Shown here piece by piece: positions 55,042 to 64,000 of a stretch of 64,000 nucleotides of DNA; position 1 is the stretch's first letter; the number at the start of each line of letters is the position of its first letter. The stretch covers positions 12,392,461-12,456,460 of the forward strand of contig JANAVB010023996.1 in the NCBI GenBank assembly GCA_029216955.1, read 5' to 3'. This stretch comes from Iris pallida. Lineage: Eukaryota; Streptophyta; Magnoliopsida; Asparagales; Iridaceae. The notes below the pieces were generated by a model. That model was not told the DNA's origin, ran no database searches, and worked only from the letters and a program-made list of their open reading frames with translations. Made by a program: the position numbers and the translations under genes.

Positions 55042-55869
55042 TTTTACCAACATTTATATAAATAAAACTCTATTGATTGATAAATATGTATATAAAACAT
55101 AATACTTACGTACTACTAATACCCACAAGTATTCATAACATAAAAATCTCCAAAAACTAAAATGTCATTCTAAGAAAATGTTGTCATATTTCAAAAGTAA
55201 ATATAAATTTAAATTAAAAATAATGCATATATTATATTTAATATTCAATTTATACAAATTACTTACTAGACTATAGAAATGAAGTACCCATATATATACA
55301 CATCCATATATCTACATGGACATCGTTGGTCGCACTACATGACTACCTGGGCTTGGGTTGGGTTCGGGTCAAGTCTGTGCTATATTGGTAGAACCAGGTT
55401 TCCTAAAAATCATAATCTTCATAAATGACTAATTAAATCACTTATAGGGGTCAAGTCACAACTTTGACTCATTCTTCTAGTTAAAACACGTATATGGCTC
55501 GGCCTTCCCTACCATGGCTAAAACACTAGTCAAAGCACACGACTACACTATCCCTGCAAAAATTCTTCGTCATCTTGCACTCCAAAACTTAACCATGACT
55601 AAGCCATCTATATTGATAAATGTTTAATAAAAAATTCAAAAAATTATGGTTGTTATCTTCTTAACCCATTAAAAGAATTTCGTCCTTGAAATTAAAATAA
55701 CTCACTATGGTAAAGAGAAAATATGTTTATGGTTCTAAGATGTATCTAAGGTGTGCTAAGTCTCAATGGTTGTTCCTAATCAAATATGTAACAAGCAAGC
55801 ACAACCTAATATGCTACTTACTATCATTATCACCAAATCTTAAGTTATTACCTTCATTTGCTTCTTGTG

Positions 55870-57128
55870 TTGGTGTTCCGTCTTCAATCCTCAAGGCAAA
55901 GGCCTATCTGGGTCGTTGTGCTGCCTGCTGTCTCGGATGCACAACATGCGTCGCCTGGTCCGGAAGCGGTCTAAGCAGATATCCTTCTTATGTTGCGGGT
56001 CGATGCTTTGGGCAATCTTGAAACCGATGTTGATCAGATCCGTAGTTTAAATATTGGCCTTGTTTTCAACGACAATCATTTTGGCTATGTCCTTTCTTCT
56101 TACAATATTGACAGGTTAGAAGCTCTGGATTCGGATATGGGGCAGCTTTTAGTTGCTGGTGTACTGACGACATGTATTTTAGGTCCTCCTAATGATGCTT
56201 TTACTGATGGTGTCGCTGCCTACGGTCGCTTTTGGTTGGTCTCCTTCCGATGGACTCGCTCTAAACATTGTGCTGCGATAAGAACTCCGGAGTCAGTAGT
56301 ATATGCAGCGGCTCTAATAAGCTCATGTTTTCTATCTCAGCTCGTTCGTAAAATTTCTCTGCCTTCTCCTCTTCAGTCTGGATCAAGTTAGGTGCAAATC
56401 AGCTGAGTCACAGAAACTCGACATTATACTTTTCTACCGTCATGCTGTCATGTGTAAGGTGAAGAAATTTATCTCGTAACTCCGTTTTGAAAGTGGCCAG
56501 GATATACCTCTCTTAGAAGAGCTTAGAAAACTCCTTCCAAGTGAGACTATCATGTCCAAGTCTTCTCTCCTCCGTAAGCCACCAGTGGTGCAATTGTCGG
56601 TCAGCTACATCCTAACAGCAAACATCCAATGATCTTTCGATAACTCGGCTGCCTCTAATTGCTGCTGAATGTTGGTGAGCCACTCATGAAACTTCGGTGG
56701 GCTCTTTCTTGCCCAAAAACTTGACTGGCTTCAGTTGGCAAAAGTTTATGATAGTTTCCATCGTCGTCTGAAGAACTGGTGGAGTCACCCACTCTAGTAT
56801 CGACATAATGCGATCCTTGATGCGCTCTGTCTGTCTCTGCTGGGCGTCTAATTCAATTTGCTGTTGCGCTTGCATCAACAATTAAAGGTCTGGAACAATT
56901 GATGGGATCCATCGCCTGTCCAAGCCGGGGAAACATCATCAGCGGTATCTGTGACAATGATGGCATCTGTGTACTATCCTCTCTCCTGAACCTCGATGGG
57001 TGTGAAGCTGCTGGATTGTCTGGTTGGGAAGAAGAACCTCCAACCGGTGGCGGGATCGTGTTGACATGAGTTACTACAGCCTTTTGCAGGGTAACCATGG
57101 GGTTCTCGTCGCAAGCTTGTGGGTCCAT
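55870..57128 (-). pseudogene. gag: Tekay-like gag, frameshifted
   Basis: Minus-strand ATG at 57128 (MDPQACDENPMVTLQKAVV), Pro/Ser-rich start, frameshift near 56890. Then the gag core FCQLKPVKFLGKKEPTEV, HHWWLTEERRLG, LTWKEFSKLF and FKTELRDKFLHLTHDSMTVE (56760-56430) with further stops and shifts. LIQTEEEKAEKFYERAEIEN follows near 56390-56330. A zinc knuckle CQYCKKKGHSQNDC is at 56072-56113, and a second with first Cys changed follows. This is Ty3 capsid-nucleocapsid order. No protease, RT or integrase follows before the 3' end of the element at about 55680, so pol is deleted or was never present. 55658-55869 is non-coding. Confidence 0.65.
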
Positions 57129-57318
57129 GGCACTACGCGTAAACGAAACTTATAAGCTAAGAACAAATTATTTCAAGCAGATGCATAAAATTTCGAAGTC
57201 GATATATGGAGGTCAAGGACGTAAAATAATAGAAAGGTGTGGATGAGATCCTATGGCCCTTTTCTATCCTATTCACAGCTCATATCGGTACAATAATGCA
57301 ACCGATGTGATTGACGTA

Positions 57319-57336
57319 GACCTTCATGGGCCACCA
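57319..57336 (-). other. Post-LTR segment of the gag-only element, candidate primer binding site
   Basis: Minus-strand TGGTGGCCCATGAAGGTC, eight bases after the LTR; one base different from the segment at 6147 and 45793. 57129-57318 is leader without a gene. Confidence 0.5.
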
Positions 57337-57344
57337 CAAAAACA

Positions 57345-58981
57345 TGTAATGTCCCAGTCCAAAATAAGTAGGACCAGTATGACTATACATGCCAGCAGCA
57401 CTTCACCAATGGGCCAAATATCATATCAAGCCCATTAACGAAATACTTAAGGTGTAAATCATGATAACAGCCTAGCAATATAATATGAGTCATCGGTACA
57501 CAGCTAATCTCATCCTCACGGAGTAATGAGACACAAGTTATCAAGTCCAGTAATGCTAACAGAAAAGGTCTGTCTAGCAGGAAATAAAAATAATAACTGT
57601 GCAGGTAAGACATCTCGAAACCACAGTAAAAAGGAAACAAAGTAATTATAAACTACAAGTCTGCTAAAATGAAAGGAAATAGAGTAGCAAGTTTGAAATA
57701 AAGAGACAAGATCACGAGAAGTCCTCTGAAACTATCTCATCCTTCTGCGAAGGTACATTACATATATCGACTCCAGAACCGTATAATTCGGGATAGCCCT
57801 CCTCTCTGTCTAAAACTGGAGAGATCACCAGGTCCTCAGGGGACTAGCAAGATAAATAAAAACATGGCTACTATGACAGTATATAACATGTATGGAAAAT
57901 AGGAACAGTACAAGAAAAACATCTAAGAAGCGACATGTCATAGAGAAGTGTGATACTAGCCATGGCTAACAATCAATCAAATTAATCCTATAAACCGTAG
58001 TACAATGAAAGATACTCCCACTTTATAGTATATCTCAATTGTAGTACAATGCAAAATAATCCCAATCGAGAACGGTCAAGTAGCCAATCCTAGTATCAAC
58101 CTCATCTCCTAAAGGAATATAAAGGTCAGGTAAAATCCTATCGATTGTAGTACAATGCAAGATACTCCCAATCTATAGAATGTCATAAGTCAAGTCAAGT
58201 CATGCTCAAGTAAAGTCCAAGTTAATCAATCGATATCAGGTCAAGTCAAGGAAACATGGCGTAGAACTGGCCACTCTATCAAGACACGGTGAACACGAAG
58301 AAGACCAATAAACAAGCAATAAAAATGACTAATATTATATACATGCACGTAAGTCTAAAAAAATAAGTAAAGCAGTATATGGTAAACTAGTACAACAAGT
58401 AACCATATGGAAAGAAATACAATAGGAAAAGAAAACATGAAAATACTGTATAAGTTTTGCAAGATATACTTACCTGCGGTAGCATGTAGAATCAATACTA
58501 TCAAGTCAATCAAAGAACCACAAAAGTCAAACTTCCGCAGATGACTCCGAATCCAGAAACAAACATCACCAATGTGTTTGGTATAAGAAAAATGTCCAAG
58601 TTTGGCTACCCATAAGTCTAATTCTGGACACAGAGATAAAACGATAATTTTAGGCCGAAATAGTGACCATCGTTAGACCCACTTTGCACTGAAAAATGTG
58701 CCAGAACTAATTATCTCAAAAGTTGACAAATTATATACCTACGAGTCTAGTTTTTTTATAGGAACTCAACAATAGGTCCAAATTTAGATTCCGATGAGCC
58801 GTGCACAAAATTGTCCGTTGAGTCGGATCGCGGGCTCGTAAAAATAGTGTTCTGATCAACCATCCCAGAATCGGATCAAACTTGGCTCATAGGGCCAAAA
58901 AATTCACATGAGTCCAGTGGCACAAGTTTTGTCGCGAGGTGACTAACGTGCATGACTCTGAATTGGATCAAACGTACCTCG
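57345..58981 (-). repeat. 5' LTR of the gag-only element, truncated by the Tork insertion
   Basis: Matches 29541-30527 and 37039-37662. It carries the uninterrupted site of the CACTA insertion (near 58338). On the minus strand CTACCGCAG|GTAAGTATATCTTG near 58460-58483 is a strong splice-donor-like sequence. Ends ACCTCG at 58981 where the Tork LTR begins; the same ACCTCG is intact at 37657-37662. Confidence 0.8.
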
Positions 58982-60240
58982 TGTTAGGGTTATATACTAA
59001 AAGCATCACTTTTGTAGTAACCTTATTTCCTTAAATTTTGAATGAGAATCATATGGGCAAATGTTTGCATATTGTATTTGGTGCAAGTGTTAATGCAAAT
59101 GTCTGATATTCTATATTGTAGATAATATGGTGTGTGATGTCACACAGAAGATCATATTATCAGTTTCCAATGGAGTATATAAATAGTTCACAACCTAGAT
59201 GGACTTGGACAATCTATTGGAAAGGTTGTAGTGTAATCTGGTATTAGTCTATCTTGAGTATAGGTTTACACTAGTACACTTTGTGTGTATTGAACAGGAC
59301 CACTTGAGGTTGTTCTCTTTGTACTGACTACATAAGAGAACAAACACCTCTGTTATTATGGATGCTTGTACTCTTAATTCGGATATAATAACGGACATGT
59401 ATATGCAATGTGCATTACTTTGATTCATAAAAGAGTGAGATTCATTATGGATCAACAACCTCTATGAATTGGGTAATAACATTGTATGTATGATGGGCTG
59501 TTGATTATAAATAGAATCCATGTCCCGATACATCGGGTTGATGATGTCCTCTTAAGGAGCTCATAAGGATTGTCATGTAAACCCTACAGGTGGATTATAT
59601 CCGACATGACAAATAAAGTTGAGCGGTACTACTTAAGGATAAAAGATGTCGAATCAATATAGTTGTCAGTAACTTAATTTGATCGACGGATATACGATAT
59701 CTTAACATGGGAAGCCAAACGAGCATATAATAAAAACATAATTTGGGATTAGGGAGGTAGTGCAACAATAGCTCATTAGTGGACCGAGCTATTGTTAATG
59801 GGCCTGGATTGTGTGTTCGGGCTGAACACGGGATATCCAGATCGTTAGGAGGCCTAACCCTAATTTCTCCTCATGGTCCCTGCCGTAGCCTATATATATC
59901 CTCTATTCTCTGGCCGCCAGATTACTGATCAGAAATCTAAAATTTTCTCTAAATTCGTGATTCACGTAAGGAGAGAAAGAGAGTGCTGCCAAGGAGAAAA
60001 AAAAAGTTGGGAGATCGTCGCCCACACGACGTCCAACTCGAGGAAGGAATACGTGCAGAAGATCTTGGGGTCGTCCGCTCGAGATTGCCAGGAATTACTT
60101 ATCTCATTTCCGCCGCAGGTATAATTCGTGAACCATAGTTTCCGCCTATGAAGGGTTAGAACACGTATTAGATCTGTTTAACTTTCTATCGATCAATACG
60201 CACACCAAAAGAAGGGTCCTGGGAATCCCCAGTTCCATCA
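58982..60240 (+). repeat. 5' LTR of the Tork-type element
   Basis: 1259 bp; TATATATA at 59891-59898; GCCGCAG|GTATAATT near 60119 could serve as a splice donor. Confidence 0.8.
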
Positions 60241-60242
60241 AT

Positions 60243-60255
60243 TGGTATCAAAGCC
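60243..60255 (+). other. Primer binding site of the Tork-type element
   Basis: TGGTATCAAAGCC, initiator Met tRNA type with one change (CAA for CAG). 60256-61402 is leader with no gene seen. Confidence 0.85.
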
Positions 60256-61402
60256 ACTTTGGATCTACGTATTGATTGATATGTCCATGTTGTCCAATTA
60301 AAACTTGTGCTATGTAATAGTCGGTAGATGTAGATCTGTTCTAACTCGATTTTGCAGGCATCTTAGATCCAACTATTATGGTCCAATGCATATTTTTTGA
60401 TTGTGTTGTTTAAACCACGGACATGTCGTAGGATGTTGTTGTTGTTGTGGATGTAATTAAAATCACGAGGGTTGATCGTGCTTATTAATTTAATTTTTCA
60501 ATCTAGATTATGTGTGAACTCCTTCGGGAGGCATAGGATTGATGTAATTTTAATTATTTTTGATCTATCGTGATGGCGGTGGTGGCTGTTTCTGACGCCG
60601 GACGAGATCCTGATTTTGAGCAATCTAGAGGCAGACAGATGATTTTCGATGAAGGAATCGACAGCCAAAATCTAAAAAAATAAAAAATAAATAATAGTTG
60701 GATATTTTCTCGTATTTTTGTCATTTTGCTTTTTCTAATTATGCATGTTTATTATTGTGTGGTTGTTTTTTTTGAAAAACTAAGCCTACATTAATAATGG
60801 ACAACATGGACATAATATCAACTAGTAGAAAAACCCTCATTGTTAAATAACTAAGTGGGAGAGGATTTTTATTTAGTATAAATCCTATGGTCTCTATTAC
60901 TGGTTTGTAGGTGATGTAATTATACTTGCGTGTTGGCTTTAGTGCTTTCCTCCATATCGGATGAGTATAATTATGGATCACCAGTACAAACTTCCTTAGA
61001 GATAATTGTAGAAAGTTACCTAGTATGTGTTCACTTCTCCATCTGAAGGAACTCATTACAAGGTAATGGACTTAGTATTAAGTAATGGTATACACTTAGA
61101 TACAAATAATGGTATCCTCCCCATCGGAGTCACTGCTATTATTTGTATGATCAGAGCAAGACCAGCATATTAATTTTATTTATCATAAAGTTATATTGAC
61201 ATGATAGTAAAATTAATAAGAAAAATCTACTTGAACAAAGTTGAATTTGTATACGTCCACACTATCGTGGCATGCTAAATTCATGGTGTTCAAGGTGTTG
61301 GTGAATTTCTTATTATTGTTTTGAGGGAATCAATATTTAGTTAATTCAAAAAGTTTTTTTCCCTACATAATTTTATTTATGTGATTCTCAGGATTTCAAA
61401 AA

Positions 61403-63037
61403 ATGGGTTCTTTCAGTCCACTTATGGTGATTCTTAAAGAAAACAAACTTACTGGACCTAATTATATTGACTGGAAACGTAATTTGGACATTGTTCTGAC
61501 TGCTGAGGAGTACAAATATGTACTTGTTGAGGAATGCCCACCTAAGCCTGATGCTAACTCTGATGAAGAGGTCAAAGAGGCTTATAAGAAGTGGAAAAAG
61601 GCAGATGAGATGACGCGGTATTACATTATATCATCTATGTCAAATGTACTGCAACATCAGCATCAGGCCATGACCACAGCTTATGAGATGATGTATAACC
61701 TCAAGGAACTCTTCGGACATCATAGTAGAGCAGCTAGGCAGTTTGCTATGAAATGTTTGATGAATACAAAAATGGCTGAGGGGACACCAGTAAGGGATCA
61801 TGTTCTCAAGATGATGGGTCATCTGAATGAGATGGAGATCCTTGGTGCTGAAATCGATGGGGAAACCCAGGTCGATATCATTCTCGGGACTCTGCCTAAA
61901 AGTTTTGATAATTTCTGCCTTAATTACAACATGAACAAAAGGTTGTATAGTTTGGCAGAACTTGCAAAAGAGCTACAGGATGATAAATCTCTCTTTAGGC
62001 AGAGTGGTCATGTTTTTGTTTCTGAAAAGGCTTCTACTTCTAAGCCAAAAGGCGGTAAGAAGAAGAATAACATTCAGAAACAGGCAAACTTAGCAAAGAA
62101 GGGCATGGGACCTCAAGGCGCGGTGAAAAAGCCGAAAGACAAATGTTTCAAGTGCAAAGAGTCAGGACATTGGAAGACTGATTGTCCACTTCTCAAACAA
62201 GGGAACAAAGAAGGTATATCTCATTTACTAGTAGTTGAAACATGTTTAGCGGTGTTATCTACCGGCACCTGGTGTGTAGATACAGGAGCCACTAATCATG
62301 TCTGTAATACATTGCAGGGGTTCCAGGAAACCAGACGGCTCAGTGATAGAGAGATATGCTTGTTCATGGGTGATGCTACAAAAGTATCGGTCGTTGCATT
62401 AGGAGGTGTTCCTTTATCTTTTGGTAGAAATAAGTCTTTGACATTGAGAGATTGTCTTTATGCACCTTCACTTAGAAGGAATTTAGTTTCTGTTTCTATG
62501 TTAGTTAAGGATGGATATTCAGTTTATTTTAATGACAATATTGTTATTAGAAAGAATAAACATTTTATCTGTTCTGGTGCATTGGTTGATAATTTGTATG
62601 TCATTAATCCTATTTCGCCCACAATACAACTTATGGAAATGAATAATATGTCATCTAACTTAAATAAGAGAAAAGAACCTTCTTGTATGAACCAAACATA
62701 TCTTTGGCACTTACGATTGGGGCATATTAACCTAAGAAGGATTCAAAGACTGGTTGAAGATGGACCTTTGAGTTCATTGGAAGTGGAGGCACTACCAGTC
62801 TGTGAATCCTGCTTGGAAGGTAAAATGACCAAAAGGCCTTTTACGGCAAAGGGGTATAGGGCCAAAGATGTGTTGGAATTGGTTCATTCTGATTTGTGTG
62901 GACCCATGACTATCCAAGCTAGAGGTGGCTTTGAATATTTTGTCACATTTATTGACGATTATTCAAGGTATGGATACATTTATTTGATGCGTCGTAAGTC
63001 TGAGTGCTTTGATGAAATTCAAAGAGTACAAGGCTGA
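61403..63037 (+). pseudogene. gag-pol: Tork-type gag, protease and first part of integrase
   Basis: ATG 61403, open for 544 codons, then a frameshift near 63015-63037. Gag: LTGPNYIDWKRNLDIVLTAE, YYIISSMSNVLQHQHQAM and LKELFGHHSRAARQFAMKCL. Zinc knuckle CFKCKESGHWKTDCP at about 62145-62190. Protease WCVDTGATNHVCN at about 62272-62310, active-site DTG intact. Integrase zinc region HLRLGHINLRRI...CESCLEGKMTKRPF (62709-62840), then VHSDLCGPM and FIDDYSRYGYIYLM. This order (gag, protease, integrase) and the motifs fit copia. Confidence 0.9.
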
Positions 63038-64000
63038 AACGGAGAAATGTCATAGGAAAATGTATCAAGTCATTACGATCAGATCGTGGTGGCGAGTACC
63101 TCTTTGGAGAGTTTAGGGATTATTTATCAGAGGCTGGGATTGTATCCCAATTGACTGCACCTGGAACGCCCCAACAGAATGGTGTAGCCGAAAGAAGGAA
63201 TAGAACTCTTATGGAGATGGTTAGATCAATGATGAGTTATTCGGATTTGCCAGATTCGTTTTAGGGATATGCCTTAGAGACTGCAGCTTATATTTTGAAC
63301 TTGGTTCCTTCTAAGTCAGTACCTCTTACTCCCACAGAGCTGTGGATTGGGCGTAAGCCTAGTCTGAAACATGTTCGCATTTGGGGTAGTCCAGCACATG
63401 TGCTGAATGGGAAAGCAGATAAGTTGGAATCTCGTACAGAAGTACGCTTGTTTGTAGGCTATCCAAGAGGAACGAAAGGAGGTTTATTTTATAGTCCTAA
63501 GGATCAGAAGGTCATTGTTAGCACCAATACCCGATTCTTAGAGGAAGACTATGTGATGAACCATAAACCCACAAGTAGAGTTGTTCTAGAAGAACTGAGA
63601 TGTGAGACACCAAGTACTTCAGTACCAACAGTACAAGAGGATGAACCACAAATAACTGTACAACGTGTCACAAATGTTACACCACAACCGATAGTGCCTC
63701 GTCGTAGTGGGAGGGTTGTATGATACAACCTGATATATTGTTCTTGGAGAGTCATCAGATTCGTCCCTGAGGAACAAGATTATGATCCCTGTACCTACAA
63801 TGAAGCACTCCAAGATAAAGATACAGAGTCTTGGCAAAAAGCAATGATATCTGAAATAGAATCTATGGATTCTAATCAGGTCTGGAAGCTTGTAGAACCA
63901 CCCGTTGGTGTAAAAGCCATTGGATGCAAGTGGTCTATAAGAGAAAAAGAGGATCAGACGGTAAGGTTGAAACCTTTAAAGCTCGGCTTGTAGCAAAAGG
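63038..64000 (+). pseudogene. pol: Tork-type integrase remainder and start of reverse transcriptase, several breaks
   Basis: Integrase core continues in other frames (RSDRGGEY near 63075, PQQNGVAERRNRTLMEMV near 63170). A TAG at 63262 falls in the integrase, then 63295-63723 is open with PLTPTELWIGRKPSLKHVRI and FVGYPRGTKGGLFYSPKD. A TGA at 63721 looks like a changed CGA. RT begins near 63780 (SWQKAMISEIESMDSNQVWK) with a frameshift near 63930. The window ends in the RT. Confidence 0.85.

Larger units (their letters stand above)
58982..64000 (+). mobile_element. Tork-type Ty1/copia retrotransposon (runs past right edge)
   Basis: LTR 58982-60240 starts TGTTAGGGTTATATAC and ends GTTCCATCA, then PBS TGGTATCAAAGCC, a 1.15-kb leader and gag-pol from 61403 through integrase to the start of RT. 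Left flank is CCTCG (58977-58981). The right LTR is outside the window. Confidence 0.85.

Noticed and set aside
55990..56391. 133-residue plus-strand frame
   Set aside because: It is the complement of the minus-strand gag, which has a clear zinc knuckle at 56072-56113.

Overview
The window is plant nuclear DNA made almost entirely of nested transposable elements. The evidence is plant LTR-retrotransposon lineages (a Tat-type Ty3 element with a second RNase H, SIRE-type and Tork-type copia elements, Tekay/Del-like long-LTR elements), a CACTA DNA transposon, TATA boxes of plant type, GT-AG introns and long AT microsatellites. I see no intact host gene, no tRNA or rRNA gene and no CRISPR array. 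The species cannot be named from the sequence.

Left block (1-26921). An old minus-strand Tat-like copy (2101-2804 and 26872-26921) is split by a plus-strand element with about 3.3 kb LTRs (2805-26871). That element is split in turn by a young, nearly complete plus-strand Tat-type element (9231-22975: 957-bp LTRs, target duplication GCGCC). A second minus-strand Tat-like copy gives its LTR and start of ORF1 at 1-2100. The young Tat element carries ORF1, gag-protease, RT-RNaseH-second RNaseH-integrase, and then three small antisense transcription units. Each antisense unit has its own TATA-like box, ORF and AATAAA signal, and one has a clean 132-bp intron. This antisense cassette is the most interesting object in the window.

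Middle block (26922-29540): decayed LTR-like sequence in plus orientation with an AT-rich palindrome, a 63-bp duplication and a cluster of TTGAC motifs.

Right block (29541-64000): one minus-strand Tekay-like element that retains gag but no pol. Its 3' LTR starts at 29541 and is interrupted first by a CACTA element (30528-37038) and then by a SIRE-type copia element (38548-54879). The SIRE element is interrupted within its pol region by a young long-LTR element lacking pol (42932-49758, target duplication ACCAC). The 3' LTR ends near 55657, a gag-only internal region follows to 57344, and the 5' LTR (57345-58981) is cut by a Tork-type copia element that runs off the right edge. The two LTRs of the outer element act as empty-site references for each other's insertions.

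Relative order of insertion follows from nesting and agrees with LTR similarity read by eye: about nine differences in 957 bp for the Tat element, roughly 1.5-2% for the 42932-49758 element. All copia reading frames are broken. The Tat frames are open except for three in-frame stops that look like altered Gln codons. Shared signals tie several elements together: a post-LTR segment TGGTGGCCCATGCAGGTC, a splice-donor-like AG|GTAAGTA in the LTR leader, and family-specific short motifs that recur both in the LTR and in coding repeats of ORF1.
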